A DNA stretch of 64,000 nucleotides. Origin: Neomoorella carbonis (GTDB lineage Bacteria; Bacillota; DSM-521; Neomoorellales; Neomoorellaceae). Within the stretch, counting starts at the first letter, position 1. The number at the start of each line of letters is the position of its first letter. A program made the translations under genes and the position numbers. Positions 57,413 to 64,000 of the stretch are shown here, piece by piece. Below the pieces are notes generated by a model. The model saw nothing but the letters and a program-made list of their open reading frames with translations. It did no database searches and had not been told where the DNA came from. The DNA is taken from NCBI RefSeq assembly GCF_045278715.1, contig NZ_CP136420.1, positions 1,674,001-1,738,000 of the forward strand, given 5' to 3'.

Positions 57413-58004
57413 AAGCGCACCTCCCGAAAAAATATTCCCGGTCTTCCCCGGTCCACACCAGCGCCCCACGCCGGACAGGAAAGGCGGCAAAACGGCGGAC
57501 CGGCCCCCAGCCGCCCTTCTCCCATACGGCCTCCCCTAACCTCTGCTTCTGCCTGATGTATCGCCGGAAAGCGGACGGCACGGGGGCCCGCGTTTCCCAG
57601 ATAATGAGCGTCCCGGGTTCCAGTCCTCCCGCCAGGAGCGAGAGGTCGGAAGCCAGCAGGCCGGTAAACTCAGCCAGCCGGTACTTCCTGGAGGCGGCTA
57701 TATGCAGCTCGAAGGCCCGCCGGTTCTTTCCCGGCTTCAGCTTCGCGCCGGAAAAGAAAAGCACTGCCCGGGCCAGCAGGGAACTGATGGGCACCAGGAC
57801 CAGCAGCCTGAAACCCGCCTCCCTGCTGGCCTCCCGCCAGCGTGGGATATGCGCCAAGTGGTACCAGAAAAGATAACCGGCGCACAGGAGCATCCCGGCA
57901 AAACACACCGCTATGAAGGGACGGTACTGCACCGCCCCTTTCAGGGAAACGCCGGCGGCCGCACCAAACAGGAGATAGAAAACAGAAAGCAAAAACCGCA
58001 GCAT
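57330..58004 (-). CDS. Membrane protein of second Tad set, unknown
   Basis: 224 residues. Two or three helices in the first 60 residues and another at about 70-85, then a basic cytoplasmic part (SRKYRLAEFTGLLASDLS...). The last 27 residues overlap cpaB2. No family recognised. Confidence 0.5.
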   Translation of the reverse strand: MLRFLLSVFYLLFGAAAGVSLKGAVQYRPFIAVCFAGMLLCAGYLFWYHLAHIPRWREASREAGFRLLVLVPISSLLARAVLFFSGAKLKPGKNRRAFELHIAASRKYRLAEFTGLLASDLSLLAGGLEPGTLIIWETRAPVPSAFRRYIRQKQRLGEAVWEKGGWGPVRRFAAFPVRRGALVWTGEDREYFFGRCAFEQENRDNHFFPSGPPVHGVGHHGGQR

Positions 58005-58015
58005 AACCGTATCCC

Positions 58016-58429
58016 CTACGGCGAAGTATAGGTGAGGCCCGACATCGTGCCGGGTATGTAGGCGCTCACCGAAGTTCCCTTCCCTGTCACCGGCACCTCA
58101 AAGGGCGGAAAGAACTTCCCCGCGGCAAAACGGAAAGGATAGGTTATCTCGCAGGTGACAACGGTCCCCCAGGGCACGGGCGCGCCTGGGGCCGAAACCT
58201 TGACCTGGGCCTTGGCGCGGTCCATCTTCATCTGGCTCATAAAGTTTTTGAGCTGGGCGTCAATATCTGTGGTGTAGCCCCCGTACCTGCTCATACCCGC
58301 GGCCACAAACTGGGCCTCGGACTGGAGGGCATACCACTGGGAAATCATGCCGATAAAGACGGCACCGCACACGGCGAAGAGTATGAGCACAAAGAGGACC
58401 CCGAAAAGGGAGATCACCCTGTCAAGCAT
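58016..58429 (-). CDS. TadE-like / DUF4320-like protein
   Basis: 137 residues. Long N-terminal helix (LFGVLFVLILFAVCGAVFIGMI), then SQWYALQSEAQFVAAGMSRYGGYT and a beta-rich domain. Similar to DUF4320/TadE-type proteins. Stops just before the 58004 gene. Probable minor pilin. Confidence 0.6.
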   Translation of the reverse strand: MLDRVISLFGVLFVLILFAVCGAVFIGMISQWYALQSEAQFVAAGMSRYGGYTTDIDAQLKNFMSQMKMDRAKAQVKVSAPGAPVPWGTVVTCEITYPFRFAAGKFFPPFEVPVTGKGTSVSAYIPGTMSGLTYTSP

Positions 58430-58449
58430 TTAGAAGCCACCGCCCCAGG

Positions 58450-58647
58450 CTAGAAACCAAACTGGCCGCGTATCCAGCTGGTGGCCGCGTTCCAGAAGTC
58501 CCTGGTCGTCTGGGGGGCAAGGACCATGAGCGCCACAACCACCAGGGCCGCAACTATAGCCAGGCCCAGAACCGTAGTCAGTTCCGGAAGACTCCCTTTT
58601 TCCTCCTTGATAATATCGACTGCGCTATCCAGGTATTTTTTTAACAT
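58450..58647 (-). CDS. flp: Flp-like pilin, second set
   Basis: 65 residues from the ATG at 58647 with a GGAGGTTG site. Leader ...IIKEEKG then SLPELTTVLGLAIVAALVVVALMVL: a type IVb arrangement with glutamate at position +4/+5 after the glycine. Probable major subunit of the second pilus; sequence differs strongly from the 46134 pilin. Confidence 0.78.
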   Translation of the reverse strand: MLKKYLDSAVDIIKEEKGSLPELTTVLGLAIVAALVVVALMVLAPQTTRDFWNAATSWIRGQFGF

Positions 58648-58678
58648 GGCGTCAACCTCCATTCGTTTTAGTAGCTTT

Positions 58679-59173
58679 TTAGAGTTCAACCCGCCCGGCG
58701 GGCTGGTAGCACCGCATCTGCACGTCCAAAAACTGCGACCCTACAAAAGGTACATTGCTCACCAGGATGGGTACTTTCAGGGTGGCCATAAACCCCGGCA
58801 CGGACGCCCGGCCGCCGGGAATGGGGTCGCCGGGCTTGACATACCGGAAATCCTCAAGGGTTGCCGCCGCCTTAATTGGAGAAAACCCCGAAGGCACAAA
58901 ACTGCTGCCGTTAAAGGTGGTCCCTGTCATCCGGCTGAAAGCCAGGGTGAAATACTGCCGCGCCAGGGTTTCAGCGCTTTCCAGGTTGCCCCCGGCATCC
59001 CGGCTGGCAGCCCTGCCCGCGAAGTCAATCGCTTCGCCCACCATCTGGTACACCACGTCGGCGTTCTTCTTGGCCCCGAAGGCCATGCCCGTCAGCACGG
59101 CGAAGACGGACAGGGCCACGACCGTGAAAAGCGACAGCATATAGATTTCCAGGAAGCCGCGCCGGTCCTTCAC
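58679..59173 (-). CDS. TadE-like pseudopilin, second set
   Basis: 164 residues from GTG 59173, which overlaps the small ORF stop (GTGA). N-terminal KDRRGFLEIYMLSLFTVVALSVFAVLTG, then a region with GEAIDFAGRAASRDAGG and an extracytoplasmic domain. The longer frame to 59296 is not supported by a conserved start. Confidence 0.65.
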   Translation of the reverse strand: MKDRRGFLEIYMLSLFTVVALSVFAVLTGMAFGAKKNADVVYQMVGEAIDFAGRAASRDAGGNLESAETLARQYFTLAFSRMTGTTFNGSSFVPSGFSPIKAAATLEDFRYVKPGDPIPGGRASVPGFMATLKVPILVSNVPFVGSQFLDVQMRCYQPAGRVEL

Positions 59174-59277
59174 AACAGCCAGCGCTTTACGGTAGCCAGC
59201 CACCACCGGGCTCCCAAGACTACCAGCGCCACCAGCGCGGAAATCAACACCAGCGCAAAAGCCTTTCGCACTCTCAC
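59170..59277 (-). CDS. 35-residue membrane peptide
   Basis: GTG start at 59277 directly after GGGAGGGG; reads MRVRKAFALVLISALVALVV then a W-rich basic end. One helix. Coupled to the next gene by a GTGA overlap. Position matches the 44757 peptide of the first set. Confidence 0.5.
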   Translation of the reverse strand: MRVRKAFALVLISALVALVVLGARWWLATVKRWLL

Positions 59278-59292
59278 CCCCTCCCTTCTCCT

Positions 59293-60102
59293 TCATATCC
59301 CGAACCCCCCGGCGATCTTCTGGGCCATGAACTTCATGGCCGGGTAGCCGAAAACCAGGACCGCGCCCAAAAGTCCCAGTACGGCCACCAGGGCGAAGAA
59401 GGAAGCCCGGGCTGCCGTAGCCCTACCTGCCGCTTCTTCCCGGAGCATGGCCAACTGCCCGACCAGGTCGTCAAAGATGGTGGCATCCACCCGCACGTCC
59501 CAGGCCGATGACAGCCGGAAGGCCACGGCGTCCACCAGGGGGTGCTTCACCTTCCCCGCCAGCTCGTCCATGGCCGTCCGCACCTCGGCCTTCCTGGCTA
59601 TGCGGCTCAGGGCGTTTTCCAATAGGCCCCGCAGGGGTTCAGGAATGAAAGGCAGGGAAAGGAACAGGGCCTCCCGGGGAGTGACCGCCCCGGTCTCCAA
59701 GTAGACGGGGACGAAGTTGAACAGGTTGGGTACCCCCGCCAGCACTTTGGCCTGCCAGCGGCGAAATTCGGTATCCACGGCATTGGCGGCAAGAAACATG
59801 CCCAGGAGAAAGAGTACCGCAGCCGGCACCAGGGCGAACACCCCCAGGAATTTGACCCCGATCAGGAAACCCAAGAGGGCCAGCCCGGCACCGATCAAAG
59901 CGCCGCTCCGCATGAGCTCCTGCACCTTCCTGCCCGCGGCCTCCATGCGCGCCGCCCTGTCCGGTGTCACCAGGCTTTTTTCCAGCCTCTCCCTCACGGA
60001 ATCGACGGCGCCCGCCGCGACCGACACGCCCTCCCTGTCGGGGCAGATGAGCAGGTAGAGAAAGACAAAAGCCGTCACAAAAAGCCCCAGAGACGCAAGC
60101 AT
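59293..60102 (-). CDS. tadC: TadC-type platform protein, second copy
   Basis: 269 residues from the ATG at 60102 (GGAGGGGGTGG upstream). Helices at 3-22, 70-115 and the C-terminus; T2SS-F-like segment (VPNLFNFVPVYLETGAVTPREALFL). Forms the platform with the adjacent TadB-like protein. Confidence 0.75.
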   Translation of the reverse strand: MLASLGLFVTAFVFLYLLICPDREGVSVAAGAVDSVRERLEKSLVTPDRAARMEAAGRKVQELMRSGALIGAGLALLGFLIGVKFLGVFALVPAAVLFLLGMFLAANAVDTEFRRWQAKVLAGVPNLFNFVPVYLETGAVTPREALFLSLPFIPEPLRGLLENALSRIARKAEVRTAMDELAGKVKHPLVDAVAFRLSSAWDVRVDATIFDDLVGQLAMLREEAAGRATAARASFFALVAVLGLLGAVLVFGYPAMKFMAQKIAGGFGI

Positions 60103-60116
60103 CCTGCCACCCCCTC

Positions 60117-60896
60117 CTACATCGCGTCCGGGCTCCCGGCCTTGACGGCCAGGAAGACCATGCCGACTATTATCGCCGAAGCCGCGGCCAGGACCAGCCT
60201 GCCGCCGCCCTCGAAGTAGCCGGGCCACAAGAGGACGCCGCCCAGAAAGCCCACTAAGAGCAGGGTTATCACTACAACGGCGGCCACCTTTGGCTCGAAA
60301 GTCTCCTTGCGCCTTTCCGCCAGCAGCCGGTCCCGCTGCTGGAGGGCAGTCCCCAGGCGCTTCAAGCCTTTGGCCGCGGCATTGGGACCGCCGGCCCGGT
60401 CGGCGGCGGCCAGCACGGCGGCCACGGCCTCGAACTCGGGCAGGCCGTACTTCTTCGCCAGGTCGCCGAAGGACCGGGAATAGGGCTTGCCCTGCATCTC
60501 CCTTTGGCCCATCATGTCCCGAAATTCCCCGGCAAAGGGCTCCGGCATCCTATCGGTCATGACCTTCATCACTTCGCTAGCCGTCTGCCCGGCGGCAAAC
60601 ATTCCCGCCGCGGCCACAACAAAGCTCTTTGCCATCTCCCTGGGTTTCGCACGCCGCTTTTCTGCGGCCAATCCCACAATCCAGCCGGGCAAAAACCATC
60701 CTAGGACGGCCCAGGGCACCCCCCCTAAAGCAGTGCGGCACATTGCAGTACCCAAAACGAAGAAAACTGCGGCGAAGGCCCCGGGGAGGAGCTTATCCCT
60801 GGCCATTCGCTTGAACCCAGTCTTTTCAGGGAACTCCCCACCGGTAAGAAAGTAAAACAATAGGAACAGCGACAAGAAAAGAACTATCGACAGCAA
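60117..60896 (-). CDS. tadB: TadB-type platform protein, second copy
   Basis: 259 residues. Several helices, T2SS-F-like middle (MAKSFVVAAAGMFAAGQTASEVMKVM), C-terminal helices. Starts 3 bases after the tadA2 stop region. Confidence 0.75.
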   Translation of the reverse strand: MLSIVLFLSLFLLFYFLTGGEFPEKTGFKRMARDKLLPGAFAAVFFVLGTAMCRTALGGVPWAVLGWFLPGWIVGLAAEKRRAKPREMAKSFVVAAAGMFAAGQTASEVMKVMTDRMPEPFAGEFRDMMGQREMQGKPYSRSFGDLAKKYGLPEFEAVAAVLAAADRAGGPNAAAKGLKRLGTALQQRDRLLAERRKETFEPKVAAVVVITLLLVGFLGGVLLWPGYFEGGGRLVLAAASAIIVGMVFLAVKAGSPDAM

Positions 60897-60898
60897 CC

Positions 60899-62257
60899 CT
60901 ACGCCTCGCCTCCTTCCGCATAAAAATGCTTCTCATGCACCTGCTGGTATTCCGGCTTAACCTCCGCGCCTCGGAAGGCCAGCCGGCCAAGCCTTTCCGG
61001 CGTCACGGGAGCCTCATACACCCACCGCCGGACTTTCCCCCGCGTCCTGGCAAACTCCCCTTCATCAAACCGGAGAATGGTCCGGTAGCCTTCAGCCGTC
61101 ACCTCCACAATGCTCATCAGGGTGCGCTTCCCGTCATAGCTCTTGTCCAGGAAGACCAGGAAGTGGAACATGGCCCGCAGCTGCTCGTCGACGTACTCCT
61201 TTGGCAGGGACATGCCGCCCCGGGAGAACATCTTGGGCAGACGGGACCTGAGCTCGTCCACTCCCCCGGCGTGGCCGGTGGTCCAATAACCGCCGCTGAT
61301 AGACTCGGCGATCTCAGATGCGGCTACCACCTCCCCGCCGCGGATCTCGCCGACTATGGCCCGGTCCGGGTTGGAACGGTTGATGACCTCGCATATCCTG
61401 GCCAGGTCCACTAATTTCTGGCCGCCGTAAGTCACCTCCACCATGTTGACGCAGTTAGGAAGGCTGGGCAGGGAAAGCTCGAAACTGGTCTCGCCTATTA
61501 TCACCCTCTCGTCGGAAGCGATCTGCTCGCCCAGGCTCCGCAGGACCGTCGTCTTACCGGAGTCCGTGCGCCCGAAAACTCCCAGGTTGGCATGGCCCTT
61601 AACTATCAGGTCAACCAGAAGATCGGCAGCGAACTGCGGCATCATGCCGCTTTTGACCAAAACGGACAGCGGCAGCGGCGGCCGCGTCAGGGGCGACTTC
61701 CTTATGGTTAGGGCTGTGCCGAGAGGGCTGGCCTTAAAACCTATGACCGAAAGTCTCGACCCGTCCCGCAGCCAGGCGTCAACGATGGGTGAATCGGCAG
61801 TAAAGGGCCGGCCGGCGTCCTCGCAGATTTTCTGGGCGAACCTGGTGACTTCTTCGTTGGTCTTGAAGTAGACGCCGGACGCCGGATACTGCCTGCCGCG
61901 CATGCCGTAGAAGACCCTCGGCCCCTGGGACGTGGGGTTAACAGCTACCTCCGTTATTTCTTCCGCCCCCGGGCCGGTAAAAAAGTCTCGCAGGGGGCCG
62001 TAGCCCGTCATCTGCCCCATTATGACCCGCACGGCATCTTCCTTTTCGTCCGGCGTCAGGTCCTTACAGGTAAAGACGGCGTTCTTCACCAATGCTTCCG
62101 CATCAAGCCGGGCGCCGCCGTCCAGGGTGCCGCCAGAAAACAGTTCCGGGTGCTCCCGCGTGAGCTGCCTGGCGATATCCTCGATTATCGCCTCCTTCTC
62201 CCTCTCGATTTTTTCCAACCAGTTGTGCGTAGCGAATTCCAGCGGAATAGAAACCAC
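60899..62257 (-). CDS. tadA: TadA/CpaF-type ATPase, second copy
   Basis: 452 residues. Walker A GRTDSGKT at 229-236, DRAIVGEIRGGEV Walker B region and TGHAGGVDELRSRLP His box. Walker A carries T/D rather than the NPR of the first copy. It lies downstream of a terminator, so it begins its own transcription unit. Drives the second pilus. Confidence 0.88.
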   Translation of the reverse strand: MVSIPLEFATHNWLEKIEREKEAIIEDIARQLTREHPELFSGGTLDGGARLDAEALVKNAVFTCKDLTPDEKEDAVRVIMGQMTGYGPLRDFFTGPGAEEITEVAVNPTSQGPRVFYGMRGRQYPASGVYFKTNEEVTRFAQKICEDAGRPFTADSPIVDAWLRDGSRLSVIGFKASPLGTALTIRKSPLTRPPLPLSVLVKSGMMPQFAADLLVDLIVKGHANLGVFGRTDSGKTTVLRSLGEQIASDERVIIGETSFELSLPSLPNCVNMVEVTYGGQKLVDLARICEVINRSNPDRAIVGEIRGGEVVAASEIAESISGGYWTTGHAGGVDELRSRLPKMFSRGGMSLPKEYVDEQLRAMFHFLVFLDKSYDGKRTLMSIVEVTAEGYRTILRFDEGEFARTRGKVRRWVYEAPVTPERLGRLAFRGAEVKPEYQQVHEKHFYAEGGEA

Positions 62258-62263
62258 CTCCCG

Positions 62264-62295
62264 TAAAAAAGGAAAGCCGCCCCGGGTAGGGCGGC
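62264..62295 (-). terminator. Terminator before tadA2
   Basis: Stem GCCGCCC/GGGCGGC with a short loop and minus-strand TTTCCTTTTTTAC. Ends the 63.4-62.3 kb unit. Confidence 0.8.
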
Positions 62296-62307
62296 AGTCA
62301 CACGGCT

Positions 62308-63039
62308 TTAACCTGCATTGGAAGACCTGTCAAACAGTCGCTGTTCTACTTCTTCCCCATAGCCAGGATGCACAAGGTTGAGAAAATTTTTTGTCACCGG
62401 ATCAAGGGCATGTGTTGCAAGGGCAAGCCCGGGATTCATGTATCGTACAGTAATAATGCGGTCCTTCGGAATCCAGGTGACACTTTGAGGATCATCCATA
62501 CCGGCTACCAGCAATCCTCCCTTGGATCCCCAACTCGCCTTTAAGACTTCCCCCTGCACAGGAGTGCTCGTTCCTTCTACCAAAACGGTAACTATAGGAC
62601 GTTTCTGAATAACCCTATAGCACAACAATACTTCCCACATAATATTCTCGCGGGGCGAAACCTCAAACTGTTTTCCCGCCATGAAGTTTCGCCATACTAT
62701 GCTCTGCTTGATAGCCCGGGCGCTCCGCGTATCCAAAAACAGTTGTATGGCTCCCAACACGCTGGCTAATACCGAAAAACCGCACATGGCCAACCAGAAG
62801 AAACGCTGGATGGCCTGCAAATCACCCGAAAACATGAGTAAGACTTCGCCTGCTTTATCGTGGAAGAGAAGGAAAATAAGTATAATACCTACAGCAAAAT
62901 TTACGACGCCCCGGGAGAAAACCAGCGTAAAGTTTCTCTTGCCTTCCTCCGCGACACCCGAAGCCCAGGTAAACATATACCCGGGAACAACAATAAGGCA
63001 AAGAAAAAGAGCGACGGGAAGTGTCAGTCCCTGTACCAT
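62308..63039 (-). CDS. Polytopic membrane protein, unknown
   Basis: 243 residues. Four helices in the first 115 residues, then a cytoplasmic domain with PKDRIITVRYMNPG. No family recognised. Overlaps the start-proximal neighbour at 63024 by 16 bases. May belong to the second pilus unit. Confidence 0.5.
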   Translation of the reverse strand: MVQGLTLPVALFLCLIVVPGYMFTWASGVAEEGKRNFTLVFSRGVVNFAVGIILIFLLFHDKAGEVLLMFSGDLQAIQRFFWLAMCGFSVLASVLGAIQLFLDTRSARAIKQSIVWRNFMAGKQFEVSPRENIMWEVLLCYRVIQKRPIVTVLVEGTSTPVQGEVLKASWGSKGGLLVAGMDDPQSVTWIPKDRIITVRYMNPGLALATHALDPVTKNFLNLVHPGYGEEVEQRLFDRSSNAG

Positions 63040-63371
63040 CTATCGAACCTCCTGAAGTCAAAGTACCGGCCAACCCTCTCTCGTATAGTGGGCAAGCTCA
63101 TTTTCGACGTTTCCCCAGGAATTTCCTTCATTGTTAAAGCTTTTAAACGAAACCATACAACCAGTAATACTGTAACAGTAAGGACCGCCGCCAGCACCAA
63201 GCCTAGGGCCATCGAACCGATAAGGGTGAGAATTGAAATCAGGGCAGTATAGGTTTCGGCCTCGTCGGAGAATGCAATAGATAAAAAAAAGTAAAGACCT
63301 AAAAGCGGTCCTAAAATTATTACGATGAATAATTGGTTATAAAGAAACTCTTTAAAGTCCTTGCAATTCAT
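63024..63371 (-). CDS. Small membrane protein, unknown
   Basis: 115 residues with two helices (about 13-35 and 45-75) and a basic end. Overlaps the next gene by 16 bases, so the two are coupled and possibly partners. Confidence 0.5.
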   Translation of the reverse strand: MNCKDFKEFLYNQLFIVIILGPLLGLYFFLSIAFSDEAETYTALISILTLIGSMALGLVLAAVLTVTVLLVVWFRLKALTMKEIPGETSKMSLPTIRERVGRYFDFRRFDRWYRD

Positions 63372-63385
63372 ACATCAACCCCCCA

Positions 63386-63418
63386 TAAAAAAGAAAGGCC
63401 GCCCCGAAAAGAGGCGGC
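63386..63418 (-). terminator. Terminator after 63444 gene
   Basis: Stem GCCGCC/GGCGGC, then minus-strand CTTTCTTTTTTATG. Same style as the one at 62264. Confidence 0.8.
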
Positions 63419-63443
63419 TTCTCCATGCCAGTCAAAAATGCGC

Positions 63444-64000
63444 TTATAAGATATTTATCCCCGTACCGTTTACCAGCAGTTTTCCGCCGACCGTCCGGCT
63501 GTCAGATCCCTTCGCCTGCACGGTATAGCACCCGTCTTCATCGCATACAGTGTATTCGTACTCATACTCTACCGTGTACTCCGCCGTTATGGCGTACTCC
63601 GTCGGCGGCGGAGCCATCTTGTTGGTCAGCATATCGAAGATAGGTGCTCCGGCCAGGCTCCAGTCTTCCTCAAATTCTGCCGTGGCTTTGACGCTTTCAG
63701 TGTCCGGATCAAGCCGTCCGCTCGAATATTTCATGTCCACCGTCGTCGTCCCCACCGGCTCTACCGGGTGCCCAAAGGTGAAGTCCGGGTTCCTCCTGGG
63801 GTACGTTATCGTCGCGCTCTCTACCCGCCACCACAACAAATGGCCCCGCGGCGGTGTGGGTTTCGGTATCTTCAAAGTCGCCTCTATCACATCGGCGTAT
63901 TTCGCCGTCCCCGGCGGCCGGTCTTCAGGCGGCACGTAGTTCCCCCGGATGTCCTGCCCGCCGCGGCTGTGGGCGTAAAGGGTCAGCTCGGCATCGCCAG
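63444..64000 (-). CDS. C-terminal part of a large exported beta-rich protein
   Basis: The frame is open through the right edge of the window, so only the last 185 codons or so are seen; a GTG at 63935 is an internal codon. Reads LTLYAHSRGGQDIRG and then beta-strand-rich sequence with charged repeats (EYTVEYEYEYTV, CDEDGCYT). Probably an extracellular or pilus-associated protein; family unknown. Confidence 0.6.
   Translation of the reverse strand, partial: GDAELTLYAHSRGGQDIRGNYVPPEDRPPGTAKYADVIEATLKIPKPTPPRGHLLWWRVESATITYPRRNPDFTFGHPVEPVGTTTVDMKYSSGRLDPDTESVKATAEFEEDWSLAGAPIFDMLTNKMAPPPTEYAITAEYTVEYEYEYTVCDEDGCYTVQAKGSDSRTVGGKLLVNGTGINIL

Noticed and set aside
5575..64000. CRISPR arrays, tRNA genes and transposase-bearing insertion sequences
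   Set aside because: Looked for regularly spaced repeats, cloverleaf-like segments and transposase motifs and found none; the repeats seen are only two to five units or are gene duplicates.

Overview
The window looks like DNA from a Gram-positive, spore-forming clostridial bacterium of the Moorella/Desulfotomaculum type. This is inferred from gene content (an aro operon with yqeG upstream, a SpoIIM-family protein, a Firmicute-type conjugation system with PrgI-like and M23 proteins, no outer-membrane secretin) and from moderately high GC with strong AGGAGG ribosome binding sites. No rRNA or tRNA gene and no CRISPR array was seen.

1-5650 is ordinary chromosome on the minus strand: yqeG-aroE-(48-codon ORF)-aroC-aroK-aroB, aroB running off the left edge, plus an rlmI-type rRNA methyltransferase. 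From about 5700 an integrative conjugative element (ICE) begins. Its serine recombinase lies against the rlmI promoter and its frame runs through the junction to the rlmI start codon. The right end of the element was not found, so 5700-64000 may all be one element, although membership of the part right of 40.4 kb is less certain.

Layout of the element: (a) 7.3-12.1 kb, two ImmR/ImmA-like repressor-protease modules with divergent Cro-like regulators and visible palindromic operators, the first enclosed by a duplicated HTH gene; (b) 12.2-16.5 kb, cargo: a RecA paralogue, a lower-GC ParB-like/adenine methylase pair, and HicAB; (c) 16.8-30.3 kb, the conjugation block on the minus strand: RHH accessory protein, relaxase, VirD4, VirB2-like pilin, VirB6-, VirB3- and VirB4-like proteins and an M23 wall hydrolase, with a hairpin-rich candidate oriT upstream; (d) 30.4-40.3 kb, stability and establishment: MazF, HEPN/MNT, a primase-like protein, ArdC, a DNA methylase, a winged-helix initiator-like gene carrying internal iterons, YgiT/DUF4258, a nucleotidase, an EAL protein and a ParM/ParR-like pair; (e) 40.4-64 kb, two complete but different Tad (Flp) pilus gene sets with secreted proteins, small membrane peptides and a GGDEF protein.

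The most unusual non-coding feature is a repeat of about 250-330 bp present three times in the same orientation (16.55, 34.0 and 37.7 kb). It can fold into a large branched RNA. Two copies share 225 identical bases. The third differs but keeps a long internal stem through compensating changes, and two copies end directly before a ribosome binding site. Other items of interest: a relaxase relic next to an inserted XF1762-family gene, iterons inside the initiator-like gene, a lower-GC ParB-like/methylase pair that may be a defence cassette, and the duplicated Tad machinery with c-di-GMP enzymes.
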